DNA of 64,000 nucleotides from Mycobacterium sp. ACS4331 (GTDB lineage: Bacteria; Actinomycetota; Actinomycetes; Mycobacteriales; Mycobacteriaceae), in the NCBI RefSeq assembly GCF_001667265.1, contig NZ_LZHW01000087.1, positions 62,001 to 126,000 of the forward strand, written 5' to 3'. Of this stretch, positions 23,765-38,840 are shown in pieces. The position numbers and the translations under genes were made by a program. The notes beneath the pieces were generated by a model. That model was not told where the DNA came from. It worked only from the letters and a program-made list of their open reading frames with translations, and ran no database searches. Position 1 is the first letter of the stretch. Every line of letters starts with the position of its first letter.

Positions 23765-25002
23765 CGAAGTGGGCTGACGGCGCGAAGGGCGTCCGGCATG
23801 CGCTCGGTGGTGATCAACTCGCTCATCAGCTTGCCGGTGACCGGTCCGAGGGTGATGCCCCACATACCATGGCCGCCGGCGGCGAACACGCGCGGGCTTG
23901 CGGTCCGACCGATGAGGGGCAGTCCGTCGGCGGTGCAGGGCCGAGCGCCCACCCATTCGTCTTCACGGGCGTCGAGGTGCGCGCCGGACAGCAACTCGCC
24001 AGCAGCGTTGCGCAACACCTCGATACGCCGATAATCCATCGGCGCATCGACATCGCGGAACTCCATCATCCCGGCGATGCGCAGGCGGTCACCCACCGGC
24101 GTACAGGCCACGCGCTGAGTGGGGAAGTACACCGGCCCGTGAGGCAGATGATCCACCTTGACGGTGAAGCTGTAGCCCCGGCCGGCCTGCACCAGTCGTC
24201 GGACTCCGAAGGGCTTCAACAGACGGTTCAGTCGTGCTCCTGTCGCAACCACGACGGCGTCGAACTGCCGGTCGCCCACGACGACGGTGGAACCGGTGTC
24301 CCGCACTTCGGCGATGTCGGCGCCGACCACGATGTCGCCGCCTCGGGCAAGCACCTGGTCGGCGAGGGCATGCACATACGCGGCCGGATTGAGGAAGCGC
24401 TCGTCGAGGATGCGAATGGCCGCATTGACCTGCGGGGAGAGGGCAGGTTCCTGCGCCCGCGCCGTCTCGCCGTCGAGCACCTCAAAGTTCACGGCCTGCC
24501 CGGCCGCCCGAATCTGATCGAACTCCTCGAGGAGCGTTCTGCGATCGGCCTCGCTGCGATAGGCGGCGATGAATGGTTGTGCTGGCGCGGACTTCTCCGG
24601 CATGGCCACTTCCATCTCGTCGAAAGCAGCCAGTGCATCCCGGTTCAGCGGGATGAGCGCCTGCATGGCTCTGTGCCAGCGGGATGCCGTGCTGTTGCGA
24701 ACGAACTGCAGCAGGAAGCGGATCAGTCGGGGATCGACGGTGGGCGGAACATAGACCGGCGACGCATGACTCAGGAGCGCGCGCACGCCGTATTTCAGGA
24801 CGGCCGGCTCCGGCAGTGGTGTCGCGATGCTGGGGGTCAGCCAGCCGGCATTTCCCCAACTCGACCCGGCGGCCACGCCATCCGAATCGAACACTGTCAC
24901 GTCGACGCTGCGCTCCTGGAGGTACCACGCCGTGCACAGCCCGACCATGCCCGCTCCGATGATCGCCACGCGTTCCGGGCGGCCGTTGTTCAATCCGTTC
25001 AT
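23761..25002 (-). CDS. dadA: D-amino acid dehydrogenase small subunit (DadA-type, FAD)
   Basis: This 413-residue membrane-associated flavoprotein starts at MNGLNNGRPERVAIIGAG; the frame is open 17 codons further but that would leave only 31 bp to the divergent regulator. The FAD dinucleotide-binding motif is VAIIGAGMVGLCTAWYL, then DGVAAGSSWGNAGWLTPS, typical of DadA. Later VQAGRGYSFTVKVD and the closing GGHGMWGITLGPVTGKL complete the DAO fold. It oxidises D-alanine and related D-amino acids and passes electrons to the respiratory chain. It is the first gene of the dadA-ridA-alr operon and diverges from the PucR-like regulator across a control region with a perfect inverted repeat. Confidence 0.92.
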   Translation of the reverse strand: MNGLNNGRPERVAIIGAGMVGLCTAWYLQERSVDVTVFDSDGVAAGSSWGNAGWLTPSIATPLPEPAVLKYGVRALLSHASPVYVPPTVDPRLIRFLLQFVRNSTASRWHRAMQALIPLNRDALAAFDEMEVAMPEKSAPAQPFIAAYRSEADRRTLLEEFDQIRAAGQAVNFEVLDGETARAQEPALSPQVNAAIRILDERFLNPAAYVHALADQVLARGGDIVVGADIAEVRDTGSTVVVGDRQFDAVVVATGARLNRLLKPFGVRRLVQAGRGYSFTVKVDHLPHGPVYFPTQRVACTPVGDRLRIAGMMEFRDVDAPMDYRRIEVLRNAAGELLSGAHLDAREDEWVGARPCTADGLPLIGRTASPRVFAAGGHGMWGITLGPVTGKLMSELITTERMPDALRAVSPLR

Positions 25003-25035
25003 AGGTACATATTCGAGGCCCGGCCCCCTGAGCTG

Positions 25036-25054
25036 GTTGTCCGAGTTGGACAAC
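25036..25054. promoter_or_regulatory. Operator-like perfect palindrome between dadA and its regulator
   Basis: GTTGTCC (25036-25042) and GGACAAC (25048-25054) are perfectly complementary, spaced by five bases, centred in the 82-bp gap between the divergent dadA and pucR-like genes. It is a likely site for the PucR-type protein to regulate both. Confidence 0.6.
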
Positions 25055-25084
25055 AGATCAAGTCACGGAAGTGCGGTCCCTACA

Positions 25085-26599
25085 ATGGCGCACGTGGCCG
25101 CGACGATCGAACTCACCGAACTGGTGGCGGCTGGGATGCTGTCGGTGGTGGTGGAGGGCACCGGCACCTCGGTTTCCTCGGTCCATTTCTATGGCGAAGT
25201 GGAGCGCCCCCAACAGGGGTGTCTGATCGCCGCAGCCGGCGCAACCGATCCCGAACAGCAGGACAACGCGGTTGCGCTCGCAGCCACCTCGGGGGCCAGC
25301 GTCGTGGTGGTACGGCAACTGGCAGCGACTGCCACCGCGGAACGGTGCGGCGAACTCGGCGTGACCCTGGCCGAACTCGGCCCGCAGGTGGGGTGGTCAC
25401 ATCTGGTGTGGCTGGTCCGCAGCCTGATGGATCGCGCAGAAGTGGTCGCACGGCCCGAATCAGCGGCACACCAAGGGCTTTTCGCCATGGCCGACGCGTT
25501 CGCCGCGATGCTCGGCGCACCTGTGACCATTGAGGATGCACACAATCGGGTGGTCGCCTACTCGGCCACCACCGATGGTGCGGACAGTACGCGCACGTCG
25601 ACCATCATGAGCCGTGCCGTGCCCGCCGAGGTCCTTCGGCGATTGCGCGCGACCGGGGTCCTCAAACGGTTGGTGCACGACGTCCGCCCCTTCATCGTCC
25701 CCGCCATGGAGCCCGGATTTCTCCAACGCCTCGTGATTCCGCTCCGCGTGGGTGGCCAGGCAGTCGGATCCATTTGGGCAATCTGGGACGGCAGTCTGGA
25801 TCCTCAACTGGAGGCGCAGTTGACGGCCACAGGATCGGCCGCCGCCATGAGCCTGGTGCAGCTGAACGCCAGCATCGACCTGGCTGGCCGCTATTCGATC
25901 GAAAGCACTCGCGCCGCACTGCGCGGCGACGGCGAGGCCGCGGCCGGCGGCTGGGGGATGCCCTTTCACAGTTGCAGAGTCGTTGCGCTGCAGGGCCTTT
26001 CCTCCTCGACCGGTACTGACGACGTGTCGCTCTGGCGTTCCTACTTCCGCAAGAAGTCCTGGCCAGACCCGATCCTCGCCGACGTCGACGGGGTCACCTT
26101 CGCGGTGGTCCCCGACAGGCCCGGCCCCGGTGGCTGGGTCTGGCTCGCCGAGCTGGCTCGCACCGCTGCTCCCGCCCCGATGGCGGCCAGCAGGCCGATA
26201 TCAGGCAGTCACGGGTTGCCGTCAGCTCGCCAGGAGGCTGCCGAGGCGTTGGCTGCAGTGTGTGCCCTCGGCCACCCCGTCGGCGCCTACGAAGAGGTGT
26301 GGGACACCGTCGCACTGCGACGCGCGGCTGCGGCCGTGGCATCCATCGACCACGACGAGCTTCGGCAGCTCTACGATGCCCAGTCCGGGACTCAACCCCT
26401 CGCCGGCACCCTGCGCGCCTGGCTCGAATGCGCCGGCGACATCAGAGAGACCGCAGCGATCCTGCATCTGCATCCCAACACGGTTCGCCACCGCATGAAG
26501 AGGATCGAGCAGCTGGTGGGCAGCTGCCTGCAGTCACGGTCGCAGCGACTCGCCACCCTGATGCTGTTGCGAGGATGGGATGAGGTGTCACCGGGTTGA
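25085..26599 (+). CDS. PucR-family transcriptional regulator (probable D-/L-alanine catabolism regulator)
   Basis: This 504-residue regulator starts at ATG 25085 (MAHVAATIELTELVAAGMLSV). The N-terminal PucR domain covers about residues 10-125 (typical ELGVTLAELGPQVGWSHLVWLV). A GAF-like sensory section runs from about 140 to 270. The C-terminal HTH_30 domain contains AGTLRAWLECAGDIRETAAILHLHPNTVRHRM, in which LHLHPNTVRHRMKRI is the characteristic recognition helix. PucR-type activators of this form control purine, amino acid and amine catabolism in actinobacteria. The gene is divergent from dadA, and the palindrome between them makes self- and operon control likely. The small molecule sensed is unknown. 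Confidence 0.9.
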   Translation: MAHVAATIELTELVAAGMLSVVVEGTGTSVSSVHFYGEVERPQQGCLIAAAGATDPEQQDNAVALAATSGASVVVVRQLAATATAERCGELGVTLAELGPQVGWSHLVWLVRSLMDRAEVVARPESAAHQGLFAMADAFAAMLGAPVTIEDAHNRVVAYSATTDGADSTRTSTIMSRAVPAEVLRRLRATGVLKRLVHDVRPFIVPAMEPGFLQRLVIPLRVGGQAVGSIWAIWDGSLDPQLEAQLTATGSAAAMSLVQLNASIDLAGRYSIESTRAALRGDGEAAAGGWGMPFHSCRVVALQGLSSSTGTDDVSLWRSYFRKKSWPDPILADVDGVTFAVVPDRPGPGGWVWLAELARTAAPAPMAASRPISGSHGLPSARQEAAEALAAVCALGHPVGAYEEVWDTVALRRAAAAVASIDHDELRQLYDAQSGTQPLAGTLRAWLECAGDIRETAAILHLHPNTVRHRMKRIEQLVGSCLQSRSQRLATLMLLRGWDEVSPG

Positions 26600-26620
26600 C
26601 ACGCCGGACGGTCGCTTGCC

Positions 26621-27808
26621 TCAGCCGACGACGGCTGGCATGGAATCCCAGCCCCGCACCGTGGACGTGCGCGAGCGTGCCGCGTTCGCCATGTCGACCG
26701 TCCACTCAGGGAATCGTTTGAGCACCTCTTCGAGTGCCACGCGTCCCTCGAGGCGCGCCAGCGGAGCGCCGACGCAGAAGTGCGCGCCGCGGCCGAACGT
26801 GAGATGGCCGCCCGGCCTGCGGCGGATGTCGAATCGATCAGGATCCTCGAAATGCCGCTCGTCACGGTTGGCCGAGGCCAGCATGAGGAGCACCGCGCTG
26901 CCGGCCGGAATGACCTGGTCCTGGAATGCGACGTCGGCAGCGGTCACGTAGCGCGCGACGTGCGGGCCCGGGGGTTCGAAGCGCAGCAGTTCCTCGATCG
27001 CACCGGGAACCAAGGAGTGATCCTCGACGAGTTCCCTACGCTGGTCGGGGTTTTCGGACAGCACCTTGCCCATCCACCCGAACAGTCGACCGGTGGTCTC
27101 GACACCGGCGCCGGCGACGACGGCCAGGAAGATGATCAGTTCCTGCTTGGTCAGCTTGCGGACGGTCCCGGTCTCATCCTCGAATTCGACGCTCAGCAGT
27201 TCGGTGATCAGGTCATCGGAGGGGTTCTTCTCGCGCCACTCGATGTACTCGCCGAACATCTCGCCGGTGAAGTAGTGCTCCTTGTCGATGTTCATGGGCT
27301 TGCCGGCCTCGTTGCGCAGGGACGCATGGGCGTGTGCGCGCACGGCGGGCTGCTCGGAGTCCGGAATGCCCGCGAGCATCCCGATGGTCCGCATCGGCAG
27401 TTCGGCCCCGAGATCCTGCACGAAGTCGAAGCGATCGCCACCGACCAGCGGATCGAGGCACGCGGTGCAGAACGCGCGCACCTTGTCCTCGATGGCGCGC
27501 ATCTTCTTCGGCGTGAACGCACGCGCAACGACGGCGCGGTGGATCGTGTGCAGCGGGGGATCCTCGTTGATGAACACACCCGGCGGGATGACCGGATCGG
27601 TGAGGACCACTTCGAGGATGTCGCCCTTGGCCGAACTCAGGCGCGCGGTGTCCTTGAGGCCCGCGTCGACGTCGGCGTAACGGCTGACGCCCCAGAAGTT
27701 GTGCTTCTCGTTGTAGAACACCGGGGACTCGTCACGAATCCGGCGGTACGTCGGATAGGGATCGAGATCGATCTCGAAGTCCCAGGGGTCGTAGTACAAC
27801 TCGCTCAT
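26621..27808 (-). CDS. Cytochrome P450
   Basis: This 395-residue soluble bacterial P450 starts at MSELYYDPWDFEIDLDPYP, with GGAGGG upstream. The I-helix oxygen-activation motif is AGAGVETT, the ExxR motif is EELLR, and the haem ligand region is FGRGAHFCVGAPLAR with the cysteine thiolate. Substrate-recognition loops cannot be interpreted. It needs an external ferredoxin and reductase; neither is adjacent, so they come from elsewhere in the genome. It is monocistronic. A 6-bp-arm inverted repeat in its promoter region (27851-27866) suggests control by a TetR-type repressor not present in this window. Confidence 0.93.
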   Translation of the reverse strand: MSELYYDPWDFEIDLDPYPTYRRIRDESPVFYNEKHNFWGVSRYADVDAGLKDTARLSSAKGDILEVVLTDPVIPPGVFINEDPPLHTIHRAVVARAFTPKKMRAIEDKVRAFCTACLDPLVGGDRFDFVQDLGAELPMRTIGMLAGIPDSEQPAVRAHAHASLRNEAGKPMNIDKEHYFTGEMFGEYIEWREKNPSDDLITELLSVEFEDETGTVRKLTKQELIIFLAVVAGAGVETTGRLFGWMGKVLSENPDQRRELVEDHSLVPGAIEELLRFEPPGPHVARYVTAADVAFQDQVIPAGSAVLLMLASANRDERHFEDPDRFDIRRRPGGHLTFGRGAHFCVGAPLARLEGRVALEEVLKRFPEWTVDMANAARSRTSTVRGWDSMPAVVG

Positions 27809-27850
27809 GAATGCCCTCCACGGTCTCTGGCCGGGACCATACCGCATTCA

Positions 27851-27866
27851 CTGTACAGTCGTACAG
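27851..27866. promoter_or_regulatory. TetR-style inverted repeat upstream of the P450
   Basis: CTGTAC (27851-27856) and GTACAG (27861-27866) are perfectly complementary with a four-base spacer, about 43 bases upstream of the P450 ATG. On the minus strand TACAGT within it could serve as a -10, so a bound repressor would block the promoter. Confidence 0.5.
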
Positions 27867-28009
27867 CAGATCCCCGCGAGCGGGCGAGTTTGTACGCGAC
27901 ACACCGCGCGCGGACGTACCGATGTGGCCTCTCGACGATGCCGTGATGGACAGTCGTCATGATGAGCAGTGGTTGACTCTCCCCCTGCGGGACACCGCAC
28001 GCTGACGGC

Positions 28010-28372
28010 ATGGCACTGCGACACGAGAACTCCACCGTCACCTCAGATGAGCTGCCCGCCGCGGTCACCACCTGTCTGCGGGCACTCCGGGATCGGGATG
28101 CGGCCACCGCCCTCACCACCTTCGCCGCCGACGCCGAGGTGACCGATGAGGGCAGGACGGTGCGCGGACGCTCAGCCATCGCCGACTGGCTCAGCTCGGC
28201 GGGCAGCGAATTCACCTACACCACAACGTTCATCACCGCCACCATGCCCGACGCATCGAACGTCGACGTGCTCCAGCGCCTCGACGGTGACTTCCCCGGC
28301 GGGGTGGCCGAGCTGCACCACCGGTTCACCCTCGTCGGCGGCCTCATCCGCCGGCTGGTGATCGAACCCTGA
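28010..28372 (+). CDS. NTF2-like / SnoaL-fold protein
   Basis: This 120-residue cytosolic protein starts at ATG 28010 (MALRHENSTVTSDELPAAVTT). The cone-like SnoaL/NTF2 fold is suggested by CLRALRDRDAATALTTFAADAEVTDEGRTVRG followed by IADWLSS and alternating strands ending HHRFTLVGGLIRRLVIEP. Members may be small isomerases, cyclases or ligand-binding proteins; there are no clear catalytic residues to distinguish. A ribosome site is weak. It is convergent with the acyl-CoA dehydrogenase pair, with paired hairpins in between. Function is unknown. Confidence 0.72.
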   Translation: MALRHENSTVTSDELPAAVTTCLRALRDRDAATALTTFAADAEVTDEGRTVRGRSAIADWLSSAGSEFTYTTTFITATMPDASNVDVLQRLDGDFPGGVAELHHRFTLVGGLIRRLVIEP

Positions 28373-28385
28373 ACCCGTGAGACGA

Positions 28386-28442
28386 CGAAGACCTCCGGAC
28401 GGAGGCGGCCTCACCGGCTCGCACTCCACTCGGAGGTCTTCG
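28386..28442. terminator. Alternative hairpins between convergent genes
   Basis: CGAAGACCTCCG (28386-28397) pairs perfectly over 12 bp with CGGAGGTCTTCG (28431-28442). A competing short hairpin uses CCTCCG (28392-28397) and CGGAGG (28400-28405). The location between convergent stops fits a bidirectional terminator. Confidence 0.55.
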
Positions 28443-28461
28443 AACACTCCCACTCAGGGGG

Positions 28462-29568
28462 CTACAGCATCGCGATCTCGTAGTCACCGAGCCCGGCGCT
28501 GAGCACGCGCAGCTGATCCTGCGCCGACCCCAGCGTGTGGTCGATCGCCGTGAGCCGGGCCGCGTAGTGCGCGACCGGGTATTCCGCGGTGATGCCGATG
28601 CCGCCGTGCAGCTGGATCGCCTCCTGGCTGATGTGCCGGCCCGAACGGGCGATCTGCAGCTTGGCACGCGCCGCGATCGTCGGGTCGAAGACACCGTCGG
28701 CGATCGACATCGCGGCATAGAGGTTCATGCTGCGGGCCAACTCAAGCGAGACGTACATGTCGGCGGCGCGCTGGGTGAGCGTCTGGAACGTGTTGAGTGT
28801 GACGCCGAACTGCTTGCGGCTCTTCAGATAGTCACTCGTCAGGCGCAGCGACTCCTCCATCGCGCCAAGTGCCTCCGCACACAGCGCCGATTGAATCCGG
28901 ATCAGCACGCGTTCGATGGCGGACCCGGCGTCGACCGCCTCGCCGAGCGGGATCGCGGGTGCGCGGTCCAGGTCGACCTGCGCGCCACGCTGACCGTCGA
29001 AGGTCTGGAAACCCTTCCTGGCCACGGCATCCCCCTGGACCAGGAACAGACCGGTGCCACCGTCAGGCAGCGTCGCCGTGACCACCAGGGTGTCGGCGGT
29101 GTCACCGGCGAGCACCGGGTTCTTCCGGCCGGTCAGCACCCATGCGTCGCCATCCCGCTCGGCGGTCGTGGCGACCGCGGCACCTGCACCGCGCATGCCG
29201 GGCTCGGTGTGCGCGAACGCCAGCAGCAGCCTGCCCTCGGCGACCTCGTCGAGAAGCTTCTTCTGCTCGTCGGTGCCCTGCTCCGCGATCACCGAGCCGG
29301 GCGCCAGCGCGGCGTGCAGCAGCGGCTCGGGTGCCAGACGGCGACCGAATTCGGTGAGCACCGAGGTGATCTCGAGCTGGCCGGCTTCCTCGGGGTCGAA
29401 TCCCAAACCGAGGATGCCGATGTCGGCGAGCTGGCTCCACACCTCGCGGCTCCAACCGAGGTCGGTGGCGATGACCTTGTTGCGACGTTCCACGTCGTAG
29501 CTGCGGGAGAGCAGATCGCGGGTGGTGTCGCGCAGCAGTTCCTGCTCGTCGGTGAGTTGAAAGTCCAT
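28462..29568 (-). CDS. Acyl-CoA dehydrogenase, beta-type partner (FadE)
   Basis: This 368-residue flavoprotein starts at MDFQLTDEQELLRDTTRDLL. It shows the N-terminal helical domain, a shortened middle beta domain (AFAHTEPGMRGAGA), and the C-terminal helices with QLHGGIGITAEYPVAHYA containing the conserved glutamate position. Mycobacterial steroid and branched-chain dehydrogenases often work as alpha2-beta2 heterotetramers encoded by adjacent genes; the 9-bp gap to the upstream dehydrogenase and the different lengths fit that. The substrate is unknown; ChsE-like side-chain oxidation is only one option. Confidence 0.9.
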   Translation of the reverse strand: MDFQLTDEQELLRDTTRDLLSRSYDVERRNKVIATDLGWSREVWSQLADIGILGLGFDPEEAGQLEITSVLTEFGRRLAPEPLLHAALAPGSVIAEQGTDEQKKLLDEVAEGRLLLAFAHTEPGMRGAGAAVATTAERDGDAWVLTGRKNPVLAGDTADTLVVTATLPDGGTGLFLVQGDAVARKGFQTFDGQRGAQVDLDRAPAIPLGEAVDAGSAIERVLIRIQSALCAEALGAMEESLRLTSDYLKSRKQFGVTLNTFQTLTQRAADMYVSLELARSMNLYAAMSIADGVFDPTIAARAKLQIARSGRHISQEAIQLHGGIGITAEYPVAHYAARLTAIDHTLGSAQDQLRVLSAGLGDYEIAML

Positions 29569-29577
29569 GGTCCTACC

Positions 29578-30738
<1,161 letters not shown>

Positions 30739-30745
30739 GCATTTC

Positions 30746-30751
30746 AGGCTA
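30746..30751 (-). promoter_or_regulatory. -10 element for a leaderless acyl-CoA dehydrogenase operon
   Basis: On the minus strand TAGCCT (TANNNT) is followed by seven bases and the ATG at 30738, so the message would begin at or one base before the start codon. Confidence 0.4.
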
Positions 30752-30874
30752 GCCCACCGGTTGGTCGGGAAGTCTGAGAGCCGCCTGTTCTCACGAGTTC
30801 GTCCCCGGCCGTTCACCGACGCCGGGCAGTATGAGGTCACCGCAGGCACACCACCGACGGCTGGAGGGCTGGGC

Positions 30875-31483
30875 ATGACGAAACTGGCAGTGATCTACTA
30901 CTCGGCGACCGGGCACGGCACGAAGATGGCCGAACGCCTGGCCGCGGCCGGCGAACGCGCGGGTGCCGAGGTCCGGGTTCGGCACATCGCCGAGACGAGG
31001 GATCCGGCGACCTTCGCCCAGAACCCGGCCTGGTCGGCGAACTACGAGGCGACCAAGGACCTCCCCGCAGCGTCCGGCGACGACATCGTCTGGGCTGATG
31101 CGGTCATCTTCGGATCGCCCACCCGCTTCTCCAGCACCGCCGCGCCGTTCCAGGCCTTTGTGGACGGTCTCGGCGGTCTGTGGGCCCAGGGCCGCCTCGC
31201 CGACAAGGTGTACGCCTGCTTCACCTCCAGCCAGACGCAGCACGGCGGCCAGGAGACCACGCTCATCGGGATGTACACCTCGCTCATGCACTTCGGCGGC
31301 GTGCTGGTGCCGCCGGGATACACCGATGGCCTGAAGTTCGCCGACGGCAACCCCTACGGCGTCAGTCACGTCACCGGCCCGCACAACCAGAACGAACTCG
31401 ACGACGCGACGTTGGCCGCGCTGGACCACATGGCCACTCGCGTCGTGACGGTCGCGGGAAAGCTGGCCGGCGCGGGCGGGTGA
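30875..31483 (+). CDS. wrbA: NAD(P)H:quinone oxidoreductase, WrbA-like flavodoxin-fold
   Basis: This 202-residue cytosolic flavoprotein starts at ATG 30875 (MTKLAVIYYSATGHGTKMAERL) with GGAGGG upstream. The FMN phosphate loop is YSATGHGTKMA, followed by GDDIVWADAVIFGSPTRFSS and ACFTSSQTQHGGQETTLIGMYTSLMHFGG, both strong WrbA marks. It carries out two-electron reduction of quinones and thereby limits oxidative damage. It is convergent with the exporter genes downstream, with only 15 bp between stops, and divergent from the acyl-CoA dehydrogenase pair. Confidence 0.9.
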   Translation: MTKLAVIYYSATGHGTKMAERLAAAGERAGAEVRVRHIAETRDPATFAQNPAWSANYEATKDLPAASGDDIVWADAVIFGSPTRFSSTAAPFQAFVDGLGGLWAQGRLADKVYACFTSSQTQHGGQETTLIGMYTSLMHFGGVLVPPGYTDGLKFADGNPYGVSHVTGPHNQNELDDATLAALDHMATRVVTVAGKLAGAGG

Positions 31484-31498
31484 CGCGGGCTGCGGGCG

Positions 31499-32293
31499 TC
31501 AGTCCCGGTCCGACCAACGGAAGACCGCCCGGCATCCGATCAACCCCCCGATGCTCCACGCCATCAACATGAGGAAGATGCGCCAATGTTCCCAAGCGCC
31601 TGCGGGTTCGATGGCCACCATCTCCGGCGGCAGCAGCACAGACCGGAAGCCCTGGGCCATCCACTTGACCGGGAAAGCCGAGCCGATCGCCAGCATCCAC
31701 GTCGGCAACACCATGAGCGGCACGTAGGTTCCCGACAGGAACTGCAGACCCACCGCCGGTCCGTTGGTCAGCGCCGCGGCCGAGACCGCGTTGCTCGCGA
31801 GGTTACTCATCAGCACGCCCAACAGTGAGCAGCTGACGACACCCAGCACAAAGACCCATGACAGCGTGAACCACCCGAAGGCACTGGCGGGCAGCCGAAG
31901 TCCGAACACCAGCACACCGACCGCCAGCAGGATCACCGCTTCGGCGAGGCTGACGATGGCGACCAGCATGATCTTGCCGATGAAATACGACGTTGCGGTG
32001 GTCGGAGTTCCGCGGAGTCTCCGCAGCGCCCCAGTGTCGCGGTCGGCGGCGATGCTGATACCGAGGTTGATGAACGAGGTCGACAGGATCCCGTAGGCGA
32101 GCATGCTGGCCGCGATCACGGCGCCGGTGCTGATTCCAGTGCCGGGCAGCGGTGCCGAGAAGATCGACCCCAGCAGCAGGCAGATCACCGCCGGCATCGA
32201 GAACGTCAGCACCACCTGTTCGGGCCTGCGATAGAACATCTTCAGTTCGGGGACGACTCGGGAGAACCCGATACGTACCGGCGAAGGGAGCAT
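31499..32293 (-). CDS. ABC-2 type exporter permease of the PKS operon
   Basis: This protein of about 264 residues starts at ATG 32293 (MLPSPVRIGFSRVVPELKMF) where AAGAGG lies seven bases upstream; an alternative ATG at 32326 overlaps the ATPase stop (TGATG). Six hydrophobic segments follow: VVLTFSMPAVICLLLGSIF, IAASMLAYGILSTSFINLG, IMLVAIVSLAEAVILLAVG, WFTLSWVFVLGVVSCSLLG, GLQFLSGTYVPLMVLPTWM and IFLMLMAWSIGGLIGC. The first long loop includes ISIAADRDTGALRRLRGTPT, a common ABC-2 motif. With the ATPase it should form a homodimeric exporter. Being last in the antiporter-halogenase-PKS-ATPase-permease operon, it most likely exports the polyketide product. Confidence 0.9.
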   Translation of the reverse strand: MLPSPVRIGFSRVVPELKMFYRRPEQVVLTFSMPAVICLLLGSIFSAPLPGTGISTGAVIAASMLAYGILSTSFINLGISIAADRDTGALRRLRGTPTTATSYFIGKIMLVAIVSLAEAVILLAVGVLVFGLRLPASAFGWFTLSWVFVLGVVSCSLLGVLMSNLASNAVSAAALTNGPAVGLQFLSGTYVPLMVLPTWMLAIGSAFPVKWMAQGFRSVLLPPEMVAIEPAGAWEHWRIFLMLMAWSIGGLIGCRAVFRWSDRD

Positions 32294-32325
32294 CCCCCCG
32301 CCTCTTTGCACGACGCCCGACGGCA

Positions 32326-33203
32326 TCACGTGTGCCCGATCAACTGCAGATACGCGTCTTCGAGAGTTGGTCGGGTGACGGTCAGTTCGGCCAACTCGGC
32401 CCCGTCGCGGCTGCGCTGCCGGATCAGTTCAGTGGGTGAGTCGGTGTGTTCAATGTGGACCCGGTCGCCCTCCACCCACCGAACCGTCGCGGTCATGTTG
32501 ACGTGCCGGGTCAGGCTCGCCGGCGAATCCACCGCGACGACAGTGCCTTCGGCGATGACGGCGACGCGATCGGCGAGTGTGGCCGCCTCTTCAAGGTAGT
32601 GGGTGGTCAGCAGGATTGTGGTGCCGTCGGCCGCCAGAATCCGGATGAGGTCCCAGAATTGGCGCCGCGCCTCGGGGTCGAATCCAGTGGTCGGCTCATC
32701 GAGGAACAGCAGCTCCGGACGGCCGATGATGCCGAGAGCGACGTCGAGGCGGCGACGTTGCCCACCCGAGAGGGCCCTCACCCGTGACCCTGACGCAGCG
32801 CTGAGACCGACGAGGTCGAGCACATCGTCGAGGTTCCGCGGAGTCGGATAACAGCGGGTGAACATCTGCACGGTTTCGGCGACTGTGAGCATTCCGGCAT
32901 CGCTGACCTCCTGCAACACGATGCCGATGCGTGCGCGCCACCTGCGACCGGCCTGCCCGGGATCTTCGCCCAGGACGTGTACCACTCCGGCGTCCCGTCT
33001 TCTGTTGCCCTCCAGAATCTCGACGGTGGTGGTCTTGCCCGCGCCGTTGGGACCGAGGATCGCGAACACTTCGCCGTATCCGACCTCCAGATCCAGGTCC
33101 CGCACCGCGACGGTGCTGCCGTAGGCCTTGGACAGACCCCGCACCTGCACCGCCCACCCGGGCGCACCGTCGGCCGCCGGTGGTCGCCGAACCTGCGCGC
33201 GGG

Positions 33204-33207
<4 letters not shown>
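32326..33207 (-). CDS. ABC transporter ATP-binding subunit of the PKS operon
   Basis: This 293-residue ATPase starts at GTG 33207, overlapping the PKS stop (GTGA). Walker A is GPNGAGKTTTVEIL, signature is LSGGQRRRLDVA, Walker B is LLFLDEPTTGFD, and the H-loop is LLTTHYLEE. A C-terminal extension after residue 230 (VRWVEGDRVHIEHTD) is typical of DrrA-type drug exporters. It energises the ABC-2 permease encoded next. The tight coupling with the PKS gene shows that making and exporting the product are expressed together; self-protection is a likely benefit. Confidence 0.93.
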
Positions 33208-38741
<5,534 letters not shown>

Positions 38742-38840
38742 CAGCACCCCCTGGTCGCACGAAACGGCTCTTGAGTACTTCGTCACCGCCGTGAGATTGG
38801 ATGGGTACCCGCTGGGAGATGGCGCAACCTGTCGCCCGAG

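Noticed and set aside
38806..38829. SigF-like sequence (GGTT-N15-GGGTA, minus strand) between halogenase and PKS genes
   Set aside because: The upstream element is GGTT rather than GTTT at the right spacing, and the gap is within an operon; chance match is likely.
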